Assembly (NCBI RefSeq): GCF_001742285.1
Contig: NZ_MIEK01000012.1
Span: 62,001-126,000 of the forward strand
Length of the DNA: 64,000 nt
Source: Enterococcus rivorum
GTDB taxonomy: Bacteria > Bacillota > Bacilli > Lactobacillales > Enterococcaceae
Direction of reading: 5' to 3'
The notes under the pieces were generated by a model. The model saw nothing but the letters and a program-made list of their open reading frames with translations. It had not been told where the DNA came from and ran no database searches. Below, piece after piece: positions 36,248 to 45,564 of this stretch; the first letter of the stretch is position 1; each line of letters starts with the position of its first letter. A program made the position numbers and the translations under genes.

Positions 36248-37297
36248 CTATTCTGCAAATTTGTTCTTATGATCGTAACGATCATAATGAATATCATCAC
36301 TAACTAAATAGTTGTAAATATCATCTACAATTTCAATTCCTTCTGCTTCGTAATTCTTCTCACGCATTCTGCCACGTTCACCAGGATAGTTTACTTCTTT
36401 AAACCCAGGACTAGGCGCTATTGCTTTTATTTCATCTAACATTGCTGAAATATTTTTTTTGAAGGTTTCTAGCCCAATAAAGAATTCTGGATTAATAACT
36501 ATATGAAGCTGACCCAGTTCTCTTCCTTTCGATAAATCGTGATACATAGATGAAACATGCTTGCCAAAAGGTACTCCTAACAAAATACCAGATAAAATAT
36601 CGACCATCATCATTAATCCGTAGCCTTTAGGTCCCGAAATCGGTAACAGCGCATTTACTTTGGTAGAGTCTGTCGTTGGATTTCCTTCTTCATCTACCGC
36701 CCATGAATCTGGGATTGCTTCTTTTTTAGAGCGAGCATGCAAAATTTTCCCCCAGGCTTGAACAGTCGTTGCCATATCAAAAGTAATCATCCGGTCATCG
36801 TTGCTAGGTGCAGCAAAAGCAATTGGATTTGTTCCAAAATAAGGTTCGCTTCCACCGAAAGGAACAACCATTGGATCTGATTGACAAACAGAAAGAGCCA
36901 CCATATCTTGAGCCGCAGCCATTTCAACGTAATAAGCCAAAGCACCACTATGAGAGATGTTGCGAGCACCAACTACTGCAACACCATTTTCTTTTGCCAT
37001 TTCAATCGCATGATCCATTGCTAACTTCGCAGCAACAAAGCCCGAACCATTATCTCCTTCAAAGACACCGCAACTAGGGCCTGTTTGGTCAAAAGAAAAT
37101 TTTGGATTATTTGTAATGCCACCTTTTGCTATTCGTTCTGAATAATACTCGACCCGCATTGCACCATGTGAATGAATACCCCTAGCATCAGCAAAAGTTA
37201 ACACGTCACTTACAATTGAAGCATGCTCTTCTGATAACCCAGCTTTATTAATTTTATTTTTAATTAACTGATGTAACTCTGTTTTACTTACTTTCAT
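36248..37297 (-). CDS. allD: Ureidoglycolate dehydrogenase paralogue 2
   Basis: A 349-aa NAD-dependent oxidoreductase of the malate/L-lactate/ureidoglycolate dehydrogenase (Ldh_2) family. The catalytic histidine is H116 in ISHSGAL, with the conserved DARGIHSHGAMRVEYY (H44, R48) and VPFGGSEPYFGTNPIAFA. It should oxidise (S)-ureidoglycolate to oxalurate. It is the downstream member of a tandem pair; the neighbour at 37348-38415 is closely similar along its whole length. Both keep the active-site residues, so neither is an obvious pseudogene and they may differ in substrate or cofactor preference. AGGAGG lies 9 nt before the ATG. Confidence 0.9.
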   Translation of the reverse strand: MKVSKTELHQLIKNKINKAGLSEEHASIVSDVLTFADARGIHSHGAMRVEYYSERIAKGGITNNPKFSFDQTGPSCGVFEGDNGSGFVAAKLAMDHAIEMAKENGVAVVGARNISHSGALAYYVEMAAAQDMVALSVCQSDPMVVPFGGSEPYFGTNPIAFAAPSNDDRMITFDMATTVQAWGKILHARSKKEAIPDSWAVDEEGNPTTDSTKVNALLPISGPKGYGLMMMVDILSGILLGVPFGKHVSSMYHDLSKGRELGQLHIVINPEFFIGLETFKKNISAMLDEIKAIAPSPGFKEVNYPGERGRMREKNYEAEGIEIVDDIYNYLVSDDIHYDRYDHKNKFAE

Positions 37298-37347
37298 TAT
37301 AAAAATCCTCCTTTTCTTTTTTCCTTTTTATTTTTCGATTAAAAAAA

Positions 37348-38415
37348 TTACTTTTTCTCACCAAACGCATTCGTATTTTCGTAGTAATCAAAATGGATGT
37401 CATCACTTATCAGATAGTCATAAATATTTTTTACTACGTTGATTCCCGAAGCCAAAGCTTTTTCATAGCTAATTTGATTGATTTCTCCAGGATAATAGAC
37501 TTGATCAAAACCATTTGCTGGCGGAATGCTGTGTAATTCTGTTACCATGCTGTCAATCGTTTCTTTAAAGACTTCTAAATTAGTAAACCGTTTAGGATCG
37601 ATCAAAATATATAATTGACCTAAATTTCTTTTTTCTGTTAAATCATCATACATAGAAGAAACATGTTTGCCGAAAGGTAAGCCTAGTAACATCCCAGCCA
37701 AAATATCAACCATCATCATTAAACCATACCCTTTAGGTCCAGCAATTGGCAATAAACCATTAACAGCATATGGATCGGTAGTTGGATTCCCGTCTTTGTC
37801 TACTGCCCAAGTGTTTGGAATTTCTTTGTTTTTTGACCGAGCATCTAGAATTTTTCCCCAGGCTTGGACTGTTGTCGCCATATCAAATACGACCGGTTCA
37901 TGATTTTTTCTAGGTGCTGAAAACGCAATTGGATTTGTTCCAAAATAATTTTCTTTGCCACCAAAAGGAACCACCATCGGATCAGATTGACACATAGCAA
38001 TGCCAATTAGTTCTTCTTGAGCCGCTTTTTTTACATAATACGATAGAGCTCCACTATGAGCCATTTTAGAAATGCCTACAACAGCTACACCGGATTCTTT
38101 TGCCATTTCAATCGCATGTTCTAATCCTTTAAGAGCGACATATTGACCGACACCATTGTCTCCATGAACAATACCCGAACTAGGCCCAGTCTTTTCAAAC
38201 TCTATTTTGGGATCAAGTGTTACTCCGCCTTTAGAAATTTGTTCAGCATAATATTCAACTCTGACAGCACCGTGAGAGTGAATCCCGCAAGCATCCGCAA
38301 ATACCAAATGTGTCGCCACTTCAGTTGCATGTTCTTTTTTTAATCCTGCCTTCTCTAATTTGTTTTGGATTAAATCATGCAATTCTTCTGGTTTCACTGC
38401 AACAGTTTCATTCAT
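37348..38415 (-). CDS. allD: Ureidoglycolate dehydrogenase paralogue 1
   Basis: A 355-aa enzyme of the same Ldh_2 family as its neighbour. Shared landmarks are DACGIHSHGAVRVEYY, KMAHSGALSYYV with the catalytic histidine, QSDPMVVPFGGKENYFGTNPIAFSAP and FDMATTVQAWGKILDARSK. Predicted reaction: (S)-ureidoglycolate plus NAD+ to oxalurate. It follows allE by 19 bp and precedes the second paralogue by 50 bp. The second copy differs most in the N-terminal 15 residues, the surface segment around residues 60-80 and the C-terminal 40 residues. Position next to allE suggests that this copy is the ancestral AllD of the operon. Confidence 0.92.
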   Translation of the reverse strand: MNETVAVKPEELHDLIQNKLEKAGLKKEHATEVATHLVFADACGIHSHGAVRVEYYAEQISKGGVTLDPKIEFEKTGPSSGIVHGDNGVGQYVALKGLEHAIEMAKESGVAVVGISKMAHSGALSYYVKKAAQEELIGIAMCQSDPMVVPFGGKENYFGTNPIAFSAPRKNHEPVVFDMATTVQAWGKILDARSKNKEIPNTWAVDKDGNPTTDPYAVNGLLPIAGPKGYGLMMMVDILAGMLLGLPFGKHVSSMYDDLTEKRNLGQLYILIDPKRFTNLEVFKETIDSMVTELHSIPPANGFDQVYYPGEINQISYEKALASGINVVKNIYDYLISDDIHFDYYENTNAFGEKK

Positions 38416-38434
38416 TTTTCTACTTCCTCTTCAA

Positions 38435-39220
38435 TTAAATTTCTGGGTCACGATTACAATCTTTTGAATAGACATACATCAATGGTTCTTCTCTTCCGAC
38501 AGCATAAGCTGCTTGCTGTACATAAGAGCTCATAAAGATATAGTCTCCTTTTTCCACTGGCATCCATTCGTTATCTAAGTTGTACATTCCTTGACCAGAA
38601 AGCAAATAAGCTCCATGTTCTTGATAATGCGTTTCAATATAACCATGACTTGCCCCTGGTTCAAATGATAGAATGTGGAAATTCATATCAAAACCTAAAT
38701 CTTTCGGTAAGAAATCCCATAAAAGAACATCTTTCATCCCTTCGTATTCAATTGGTTCTAGGTCATTTACATTGCCCACCACTTTATGCGCTTTATATCC
38801 TTCTAACGGTTGATAACGTTTTTTATACAAGAAAATTTCTGTATCTTCTGCTTGTCCATTTTCTAAATACATTAAAGTACTCTCAGGTAAATAAACATAG
38901 CCACCTTTTGTTAATTCATGACTTTCAATGCCATCACTTACTTTTAATGCACCATCAATGACATAAACAATCGTTTCAATTCCTTCTCCACCAAAACCAC
39001 GAGCATTTTTTCCATCTTTGTGCATTGTGATAATATAATCAACAAAATTCGCTCCTAATTGTTTAGAGCCTAAAATTGAGCAATCACAATTTTCAAAGCC
39101 AGGAATCACATTATTGACTAATCCTTCGTGAGTAATTAACGCATAATTATTTTTTTTAATTACTGATCGAGAAGACAATAAACCATCTAAATAACCCATC
39201 TTACCGTTTTTATAACCCAT
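38435..39220 (-). CDS. allE: (S)-ureidoglycine aminohydrolase
   Basis: A 261-aa bicupin. The C-terminal cupin has the Mn2+ ligand set known in E. coli AllE: E196 and H198 in [11 protein letters not shown]202, and a glutamine in SYVQQAA (about 235-236). The N-terminal cupin ([34 protein letters not shown]) is non-metal as usual. The enzyme releases ammonia from (S)-ureidoglycine, made by AllC, and gives (S)-ureidoglycolate. It lies between allC (20 bp) and the first allD gene (19 bp). The length is equal to the E. coli enzyme. Confidence 0.95.
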   Translation of the reverse strand: MGYKNGKMGYLDGLLSSRSVIKKNNYALITHEGLVNNVIPGFENCDCSILGSKQLGANFVDYIITMHKDGKNARGFGGEGIETIVYVIDGALKVSDGIESHELTKGGYVYLPESTLMYLENGQAEDTEIFLYKKRYQPLEGYKAHKVVGNVNDLEPIEYEGMKDVLLWDFLPKDLGFDMNFHILSFEPGASHGYIETHYQEHGAYLLSGQGMYNLDNEWMPVEKGDYIFMSSYVQQAAYAVGREEPLMYVYSKDCNRDPEI

Positions 39221-39240
39221 TTTTCTTTTCCTTCTTTCTT

Positions 39241-40467
39241 TTATTTGTAAGCTAGTTCATATAACGTACTAGCTAAAACTTTAACCCCTGCAACTAAATC
39301 ATCTAATTTTGTTTCTTCTGCTGGATTATGGCTAATCCCATTAATACTTGGTACAAAGATCATTGCTGTTGGAAAATGTGGTGCAATTATTTGAGAATCG
39401 TGTCCAGCACCACTATGCATCAACTTGTATTTCATTTTTTCAGACTGTGCTGCTTTTTCAATTGTCGAAACAATTGTTGCGTCCATAGGAACTGGTGCTT
39501 CATCCATCCATAAATCAATATCAATTGCTAAGCCATGTTTTTTTGCAATTTCTTGCATCAGTGCTTCGATTTCTTCAGTGAAAGAAGCTAATGCAACGCT
39601 ATCGGTATGACGACAATCCATTGTGAATAGCACTTCTCCTGGAACAACATTCACTGTATTCGGTTTCGGTTCTACTTTTCCAAAAGTCAGAACAAGTGGA
39701 TCGCCAACCTCTAATGCACGATTGATCGCTTCATAACAAATTTCTGAGAATCCATAAACGGCATCCTTACGATAACCCATTGGCGTTGTTCCTGCATGAT
39801 TTGCTTCGCCCTTCAAAACAATCGTATAGCGTTTTTGACCTGCAATATTATTTACGACACCAATTTGTAACTCTTCTTTCTCCAAAACATTTCCTTGTTC
39901 AATATGAATCTCAACAAATGCTTTGATATCATCTCTTTTTTCCTTTTTTTCATCTCTGAAATCAAAACCACAACGTTTCATTTCATCGATAAATTTCAAC
40001 CCCTCAAAATCCGCAATTTCAAGAACATCTTCTTTTTTCGCTTCTTGGACGAAATTTTTACTCCCCCAAAATACGGTTGGAAAACGACTTCCTTCTTCTT
40101 CCGCCATTGAGATAACTTCCAGTGAACGTAGCGGTTTCCCATGTGTTTCAAGTAAATATTGAATTGCTAGATAGGCGGCAATGACACCAAATTGTCCATC
40201 TAACGTACCACCATTTACAACTGTATCAATATGAGAACCTGAAAGAATCGTTTCTTCTGGATACTTTGTTCCCTCGACTCTCCCAAAAAGGTTTCCTACT
40301 TCATCAAATGAAGCAGACATACCGATTGCTTCTAACTTTTCTTTAACAGTATTTTGTGCAGCTAACCAAGAATCGGAGTAAAGTAAACGAGTCATGCCTC
40401 CCGTCGGAGCATTTCCTATATTAGATAGACAATCTATATTTTCTTTTAGTACTTTTTCTAAATCCAT
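39241..40467 (-). CDS. allC: Allantoate amidohydrolase
   Basis: A 408-aa metal-dependent amidase of the M20/M28-like AllC/HyuC family. Metal-ligand segments are [19 protein letters not shown] (His and Asp), [11 protein letters not shown] (Glu) and [12 protein letters not shown] (His), with a distal histidine in GISHNPAEE. The [14 protein letters not shown] start and [22 protein letters not shown] lid region are typical. It hydrolyses allantoate to (S)-ureidoglycine, ammonia and CO2. N-carbamoyl-L-amino-acid hydrolases share the fold, but the allE-allD neighbours decide the call. It is the first gene of the eight-gene catabolic operon, behind a promoter region with candidate PucR and cre sites. 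Confidence 0.93.
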   Translation of the reverse strand: MDLEKVLKENIDCLSNIGNAPTGGMTRLLYSDSWLAAQNTVKEKLEAIGMSASFDEVGNLFGRVEGTKYPEETILSGSHIDTVVNGGTLDGQFGVIAAYLAIQYLLETHGKPLRSLEVISMAEEEGSRFPTVFWGSKNFVQEAKKEDVLEIADFEGLKFIDEMKRCGFDFRDEKKEKRDDIKAFVEIHIEQGNVLEKEELQIGVVNNIAGQKRYTIVLKGEANHAGTTPMGYRKDAVYGFSEICYEAINRALEVGDPLVLTFGKVEPKPNTVNVVPGEVLFTMDCRHTDSVALASFTEEIEALMQEIAKKHGLAIDIDLWMDEAPVPMDATIVSTIEKAAQSEKMKYKLMHSGAGHDSQIIAPHFPTAMIFVPSINGISHNPAEETKLDDLVAGVKVLASTLYELAYK

Positions 40468-40501
40468 TCATTTCATCTCCTTCTTTTATTATCATAACCA
40501 T

Positions 40502-40515
40502 TGTAAGCGGTTGCC
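40502..40515. promoter_or_regulatory. Weak cre-like site upstream of allC
   Basis: TGTAAGCGGTTGCC has two mismatches to the cre consensus. It lies just upstream of a TATGAT -10-like box on the minus strand that has no good -35 partner, as expected for an activator-dependent promoter. Confidence 0.35.
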
Positions 40516-40557
40516 CATTTGTGCACACTGGACATATTTCACAAATTAACTCCTATC

Positions 40558-40574
40558 TTTGTGCGAATTAAACA
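40558..40574 (+). promoter_or_regulatory. Putative PucR box (allC/hydrolase side)
   Basis: TTTGTGCGAATTAAACA matches 29462-29478 in 15 of 17 positions. A further TTTGTGCAC lies at 40518-40526, so the divergent allC/hydrolase region has at least two motif copies. Confidence 0.5.
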
Positions 40575-40632
40575 TAATTGCTCGATTTAATTCGTTTAAA
40601 ATAAAGACAAGTTCGTGAAATAGGAGGATTTT

Positions 40633-41493
40633 ATGAAAAAACAAGTCGTTCAATATGCGCAATTAGACCAATTAAATTTATGTATGACTTTCTATTCTCA
40701 GCAGATATTCTCTTCTGCCAAGGCAACAATTCTTTATCTACATGGAGGTGGGTTACTTTACGGAAATCGTGATGACTTACCTACGGAAGTTATTGAACTC
40801 TTTTTAAAAAATGGCTACAACCTTTTAACAATCGATTACCCTTTAGCACCTGAAGTAAAACTTCCAACAATCTATGCTTTTTTGGAACAAGCAATAGATT
40901 GGTTTCAAGCTAACTATCAAAAACAATTGAAGATAAAAACGTCTGATTACTTTTTGTTTGGACGTTCTGCTGGCGGTTATCTCGCCTATCTGTTATCGGC
41001 TAGACATCGTTGCCATAAACAAAAAGGATTAATTAGTTTTTATAGCTATTATGAATTGACCTTACCTGAATTAAACCAGCCTAGCCCTTATTATCAAAAG
41101 TTTTCTAAAGTCTCTCCTTTAGAGGCGCAAGCATTGATTCGTTCTGCTCCTTTTACAGCGGCGTCAATTAATGAAGGTTTTTCTCTCTATTTATCTGGAA
41201 GACAATTTGGAAATTGGTTAAATTATTGCTTAGCATCTATTCCTGAAAAAAGAAACTTTAGTTTAACAGAAAATGAATTACTAGACCTTCCACCAACATT
41301 TTTAACTCATAGTGTGGCAGACCAAGACATCCCTGTACATTCATCAAGAAATGCTGCTAGAAAAATTCCTTTTGCTACGTATAAAGAAATCGAAAAATTA
41401 CCTCATGATTTTGACAATAATTTAGCACACCCAGAAAGTTTGCAACTATATCATAACGTTATTTGCTGGATGAATGGAGTACAATCTCTTTGA
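40633..41493 (+). CDS. Alpha/beta hydrolase (esterase/lipase-like)
   Basis: A 286-aa cytoplasmic hydrolase with the oxyanion-hole motif LYLHGGGLLYG (about 36-43) and nucleophile S112 in LFGRSAGGYLAYL. The likely acid is in SVADQDIPVHSS and the likely catalytic histidine is in KLPHDFDN. The HGGG plus GxSAGG pattern puts it in the hormone-sensitive-lipase-like branch. Its substrate is unknown. It is transcribed divergently from allC and shares the intergenic region with the putative PucR boxes, so it may belong to the ureide regulon, perhaps acting on an ester, lactone or amide related to that pathway. AGGAGG lies 5 nt before the ATG. Confidence 0.82.
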   Translation: MKKQVVQYAQLDQLNLCMTFYSQQIFSSAKATILYLHGGGLLYGNRDDLPTEVIELFLKNGYNLLTIDYPLAPEVKLPTIYAFLEQAIDWFQANYQKQLKIKTSDYFLFGRSAGGYLAYLLSARHRCHKQKGLISFYSYYELTLPELNQPSPYYQKFSKVSPLEAQALIRSAPFTAASINEGFSLYLSGRQFGNWLNYCLASIPEKRNFSLTENELLDLPPTFLTHSVADQDIPVHSSRNAARKIPFATYKEIEKLPHDFDNNLAHPESLQLYHNVICWMNGVQSL

Positions 41494-41568
41494 TTTTATC
41501 ATATTTACAAGGCAGTACACAGGTCGTAAACTAAAACCGTGTTAATCCAAATAAATTGATTACCATAC

Positions 41569-41607
41569 AAAAAAGGGCTACCCAAAGATTTAATTTGGGC
41601 GGCCCTT
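41569..41607 (-). terminator. Intrinsic terminator after the trigger factor gene
   Basis: On the minus strand AAGGGCCGCCCAAA pairs with TTTGGGTAGCCCTT (14 bp, one G-U and one mismatch) and is followed by TTTT. Confidence 0.85.
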
Positions 41608-41638
41608 ATCACTGGAAAGTAATTATCTAAATTCCAAT

Positions 41639-42922
41639 TTATTTTTCAGTTGCTGATTCTGTTACGACTTCAACAGCTCTCTTCATACGAATATCATGTT
41701 TTAACATATCTTCAGTTAAGACTTTTTTCACTTGTGCAACTGGCATGTTATATTGTTCAGCTAATTCACTGATTTCTTTATCCATATCTTCTTGTGTTAC
41801 TTCAATGTTCTCAGCATCAGCAATTGCTTCGATAACAAGATTTGTTCTTGTACGAACATCTGCTTCACCTTCAAATTGTTTATGCAAGTCTTCTTCAGTT
41901 GAACCAGTTAATTGATAATACATATCTGGTGCAATTCCTTGACGTTGCATATTGTTCAAGAATTCGTCCATTGAACGGTGTACTTCATCATGAACCATTA
42001 CATGTGGAAGTTCTACGATTTCTGCATTGTCAACAGCTTGACGAATAGCAGCTTCGTCTTTGGCTTCTGTTGCTGCTGCTTCTTTAGACTCTGTTAATTC
42101 TTTACGATATTTTTCTTTTAATTCGTCTAATGATTCAACTGAATCATCTACGTCTTTAGCAAATTCATCATCTAATTCAGGTAATTCTTTTGCTTTTACT
42201 TCGTGAATTTTCACTTTGAAAATAGCTTCTTTACCTGCTAAATCTTCTGCTTGGTAATCTTCTGGGAAAGTAACTTTCACTTCAACATCTTCGCCAGCTT
42301 TTTTACCAACTAATTGTTCTTCAAAACCTGGAATGAATGAGTTAGAACCTAATTCTAGAGAATGGTTTTCACCTTTTCCACCTTCAAAAGCTTCGCCTTC
42401 TAAGAACCCTTCAAAATCAATAACAGTAGTATCGCCTTCAACTGCTGCTTCGTCTTCTTTGATTACTAATTCAGCTTGTGCTTCTTGTTCACGTTTGATG
42501 CGAGCATCTACGTCTTCTTCTGTTACTTCACGGTCTTGTTTTTCAACTGTTAAGTTTTTGTATTCACCTAATTTAACTTCAGGTTTAACAGTTACTTCAG
42601 CAGTGATAATCCAATCTTGCCCTTTTTCCATGCTTTCAACATCAATTTTTGGTTGAGAGACAGGACTAATTCCTGCTTCTTTAATTGCTGCTTCATAAGC
42701 TTCTGGCAATACAGCATTTAATGCATCTTCATATAATGCAGCTTCGCCGTACATACGGTTAAATACTTGACGAGATACTTTCCCTTTACGGAATCCAGGG
42801 ACATTTAAGTTCTTTTTCACTTTATTAAACGCTTGTGTTAATCCTTTTTCTACCATTGCAGGTTCGATAGAAAAAGTTAATACGCCATCGTTAGTACCTT
42901 TTTTTTCAAATTTCGCAGACAT
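41639..42922 (-). CDS. tig: Trigger factor (ribosome-associated chaperone, PPIase)
   Basis: A 427-aa protein, the usual length in this group. The N-terminal ribosome-binding domain has the [20 protein letters not shown] signature. The FKBP-type PPIase domain (about 160-245) has [28 protein letters not shown], here in two pieces, and [11 protein letters not shown]. The C-terminal SurA-like arms follow. It meets nascent chains at the ribosome exit tunnel. The start is ATG 42922 ([12 protein letters not shown]), 6 nt after GGAGGG; an in-frame ATG 11 codons upstream has no ribosome-binding site. It is monocistronic with its own promoter and terminator, a housekeeping gene between two accessory loci. 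Confidence 0.97.
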   Translation of the reverse strand: MSAKFEKKGTNDGVLTFSIEPAMVEKGLTQAFNKVKKNLNVPGFRKGKVSRQVFNRMYGEAALYEDALNAVLPEAYEAAIKEAGISPVSQPKIDVESMEKGQDWIITAEVTVKPEVKLGEYKNLTVEKQDREVTEEDVDARIKREQEAQAELVIKEDEAAVEGDTTVIDFEGFLEGEAFEGGKGENHSLELGSNSFIPGFEEQLVGKKAGEDVEVKVTFPEDYQAEDLAGKEAIFKVKIHEVKAKELPELDDEFAKDVDDSVESLDELKEKYRKELTESKEAAATEAKDEAAIRQAVDNAEIVELPHVMVHDEVHRSMDEFLNNMQRQGIAPDMYYQLTGSTEEDLHKQFEGEADVRTRTNLVIEAIADAENIEVTQEDMDKEISELAEQYNMPVAQVKKVLTEDMLKHDIRMKRAVEVVTESATEK

Positions 42923-42980
42923 TTGTTTCCCTCCGAATAACTTAATTTTATACATGATTTTATTTTATGCATACCTTTAA

Positions 42981-43009
42981 ATAGTACACTATCCCTTATA
43001 AAATGTAAA
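42981..43009 (-). promoter_or_regulatory. Promoter of tig
   Basis: On the minus strand TTTACA and TACTAT separated by 17 bp, with the start codon about 59 bp downstream of the -10 box. Confidence 0.7.
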
Positions 43010-43202
43010 CATTTTAAGCGATAACTACGGGAAATTAATTGAAAAATTAGTAGCGAATAAAAAGATACACAGACTTTTCTTAAAAATAATATTTGTTCCC
43101 TATTATCAAAATAGACTATTTGCCTAATCAGTGATTAGACCTGAAAACTATAGTAGAAATCTCCTTTTAAACCCATTCTCGAATACTTCCTTTTGCATTA
43201 TG

Positions 43203-43622
43203 CTATTCTTCATACTCTTCTTCATCATCCACTTCTGGTATTATGATACTCTCTACCGCATTCCGACCAGTCTCTTGTAAAAAAAGCGCAAGCTCATCAA
43301 CCGTATCCAGAGTTGAAACAGCCGCTTCAATAACCATCGCTAAATTCAATCCAGAAATAACTCTCATTTGTGGATAGTCATTCAATTTCATCATGGCTAC
43401 ATTACAAGGGGTTCCACCTTTTAAATCAGCAATAACCAAAACAGGTTCTTTTCCAATTTTATCCAAAACTTGATTCAATTTTTGTTGCGTTCCAGACAAT
43501 CCATCTTGCTCACTCATGGAAATAACTTCTGCAGAAATTAAATCTCCTACAATCATTTTAGCTGATTGTAAAGTTTCAGATGCCATATTCCCATGGCTCA
43601 TTAAAATTAAACGTGGCTTCAT
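43203..43622 (-). CDS. Mannose-family PTS IIA component
   Basis: A 139-aa IIA(Man) domain protein with the phosphorylated histidine H10 in LILMSHGNMASET and the dimer segment LVIADLKGGTPCNVAMMKL. It accepts phosphate from HPr and passes it to the IIB encoded upstream in the cluster. The start is ATG 43622 (MKPRLILMSHG), 9 nt after AAGGAG; longer in-frame starts have no ribosome-binding site and no family match. It follows murQ by 159 bp on the same strand, with a hairpin in the gap, so it is the last, separately tuned gene of the murQ-PTS cluster. Confidence 0.9.
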   Translation of the reverse strand: MKPRLILMSHGNMASETLQSAKMIVGDLISAEVISMSEQDGLSGTQQKLNQVLDKIGKEPVLVIADLKGGTPCNVAMMKLNDYPQMRVISGLNLAMVIEAAVSTLDTVDELALFLQETGRNAVESIIIPEVDDEEEYEE

Positions 43623-43721
43623 TTTTGTAGTCTCCTTTTTTATCAAATACATTTTTTGCTGATCGTCCTTTGATCTATAACAGATAATTCCACTAAATAA
43701 TCTAGATTTATTTATGCTGTA

Positions 43722-43775
43722 CAAAAATAGACTCTCAACATGGCAACACTATGAACCATTGGGAATCTATTTTGA
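43722..43775 (-). terminator. Hairpin/attenuator between murQ and the IIA gene
   Basis: On the minus strand CAAAATAGATTC pairs with GAGTCTATTTTTG across a long loop and ends in a T-rich stretch. It may partly terminate transcription before the IIA gene. Confidence 0.5.
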
Positions 43776-43781
43776 GTAACA

Positions 43782-44681
43782 TTAATTTTCATTTGCTAGT
43801 ATATCTGAAATTTTATACTGATATTGTGTCAGTAACTTCTTCGCATGTTCTAAATCCGTATTGGTCTTAATCATAACTATTGCTTCTGGTACATGGTTCT
43901 CTGCTTTTTCTAAATATTTTTTAGCTACTAACGCATCAACCTTTGTTGCTTCGCAGATAATATTGATTGAACGCTGGACTAACTTTTCGTTGGTTGGTTG
44001 AACATTAACCATCAAATTTTGATAGACTTTACCTGCCTTTACCATAATTCCAGTAGAAAGCATGTTTAGCACCATTTTTTGAGCCGTTCCAGCTTTCATG
44101 CGAGTTGAACCAGTAATGACTTCTGCACCTACTACAGGAGCAATCCCGATAGCTGCCAAATGATTCATTTGACTGTTTTTGTTACAAGTTACAGCAATCG
44201 TGAGAGCACCAATTTCTTTGCCATATTCAATTGCTCCAATAGCATATGGCGTTCTTCCACTAGCTGCGATCGCAATAATGACATCTTTGCTTGTCAATTT
44301 GACTGCTTTCAAATCCGTTTTAGCCAAATCTTTAGAGTCCTCTGCCCCTTCCACCGCCTGAAACATTGCTCCCTCTCCACCAGCAATGATACCAAATGCT
44401 CGTTTTGGAGAAACACTATAGGTCGGTGTCAATTCAATAGCGTCTAGCGTCCCTAAACGACCAGAAGTTCCTGCACCACAATAAATCAAGCGGCCGCCTG
44501 TTTGATATCTTTCAGATGCTCGATCAATAGCCGCTGCAATATCAGGTAAAACTTTTTCTACAGCGAATGCTACTTTTCGATCCTCATTGTTAATTATTTT
44601 TACCATGTCTAATGTTGATAACTGATCAATTTCCATGCTGGCATCATTTCTTAATTCGGTTGTCAGCTCCTCTAACTTCAT
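43782..44681 (-). CDS. murQ: N-acetylmuramic acid 6-phosphate etherase
   Basis: A 299-aa SIS-domain enzyme. The catalytic glutamates are at the positions known for the family: E83 in LDAIELTPTY and E114 in AVEGAEDSKD. Other hallmarks are GAGTSGRLG and GSTRMKAGTAQKMVLNMLST. It cleaves the D-lactyl ether of MurNAc 6-phosphate to give GlcNAc 6-phosphate and D-lactate in the cytoplasm. It follows the MurR-like regulator gene by 10 bp and belongs to a mannose-type PTS operon, which suggests that this PTS delivers MurNAc 6-phosphate. No nagA or nagB is in the window. Confidence 0.95.
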   Translation of the reverse strand: MKLEELTTELRNDASMEIDQLSTLDMVKIINNEDRKVAFAVEKVLPDIAAAIDRASERYQTGGRLIYCGAGTSGRLGTLDAIELTPTYSVSPKRAFGIIAGGEGAMFQAVEGAEDSKDLAKTDLKAVKLTSKDVIIAIAASGRTPYAIGAIEYGKEIGALTIAVTCNKNSQMNHLAAIGIAPVVGAEVITGSTRMKAGTAQKMVLNMLSTGIMVKAGKVYQNLMVNVQPTNEKLVQRSINIICEATKVDALVAKKYLEKAENHVPEAIVMIKTNTDLEHAKKLLTQYQYKISDILANEN

Positions 44682-44691
44682 CCTGGTACAC

Positions 44692-45543
44692 CTACTTCTC
44701 TTTCAATTTCTCTACAAGTTTTCTTGTATTAATCATATTTTTTTCCACCACTGTATCTAATTCATCTTGAATAGATCCTAAATATAAAACATCTCCAACC
44801 GCCATCGTAGAAGCAATCGATGCAATGGCTCCTACTCGCAATAAATGTTCATTTTCCGGTACTAACAAAATAATGTCACCTAGCTCTGTGATTCGTTCAC
44901 TTGAATTCCTAGTAATAAAAACAACTGGCGTACTATTCTGTTTAGCAATCTCACAAGCAATCAAGACTTCCTTAGAATGACCACTATATGAAATAGCAAT
45001 CAAAACATCTTTTTGAGTAGAATAATTCAAAAATTCAAACTGCATGTGTACATCGTAATTAAAAACAGCTCTTTTTCCTGCTCGATTAAATTTGTGATAC
45101 AAATCATAGGCTGTTAGCGATGAGGAACCAATTCCCATAAGATAAATAGTTTCAGCTTTTTTTATTTTTTCAATACTTTGGGTTAAATCATTTTTATCAA
45201 TCAAACTAAACAGATCCGCTACTGTAGAGTTTAAAAGTGATTCTACTTTCGCACAAACCATCTCAATTGAATCATCGGAAGAGACAATTGGATCAATCAT
45301 AGTTGGTGTCTGCTCGGCGCCTTTTTTAGTGGCAATAGACAGTTTCATTTCTTCCCAACTATCAAAGCCAAGAGATTTTGAAAATCGTGTCACTGAAGCA
45401 GGGGATGTCTCACTATTTGATGCAATTTCATTGGCTGTTAATGAAAGAACCAATGTTGGATCTTTTAAAATGTAATTAGCTATTTTTTTGTTTACTTTTG
45501 AAAACCCTTTATATTTTTGTCTGATAATTCTGATTGCATCCAT
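44692..45543 (-). CDS. RpiR/MurR-like transcriptional regulator
   Basis: A 283-aa regulator with N-terminal HTH_6 (about 1-75; LTANEIASNSETSPASVTRFSKSLGFDSWEE, here condensed) and a C-terminal SIS domain (about 125-255; IYLMGIGSSSLTAYDLYHKF, VLIAISYSGHSKEVL, VVFITRNSSERI). It sits between the IIB gene and murQ in the same operon, so MurNAc 6-phosphate is the likely ligand, as for E. coli MurR. Autoregulation through the operon promoter upstream of the IIC gene is expected; a 13-bp perfect palindrome there is a candidate operator. Confidence 0.88.
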   Translation of the reverse strand: MDAIRIIRQKYKGFSKVNKKIANYILKDPTLVLSLTANEIASNSETSPASVTRFSKSLGFDSWEEMKLSIATKKGAEQTPTMIDPIVSSDDSIEMVCAKVESLLNSTVADLFSLIDKNDLTQSIEKIKKAETIYLMGIGSSSLTAYDLYHKFNRAGKRAVFNYDVHMQFEFLNYSTQKDVLIAISYSGHSKEVLIACEIAKQNSTPVVFITRNSSERITELGDIILLVPENEHLLRVGAIASIASTMAVGDVLYLGSIQDELDTVVEKNMINTRKLVEKLKEK

Positions 45544-45564
45544 TATTTTTCATCCCCACTTCTC

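Noticed and set aside
42333-42656. 107-codon plus-strand frame inside tig
   Set aside because: Serine-rich antisense frame over the conserved trigger factor gene.
43623-43724. N-terminal extension of the mannose-type IIA protein
   Set aside because: The extra 34 residues precede an ideal AAGGAG-ATG start, contain no family sequence and overlap the intergenic hairpin.
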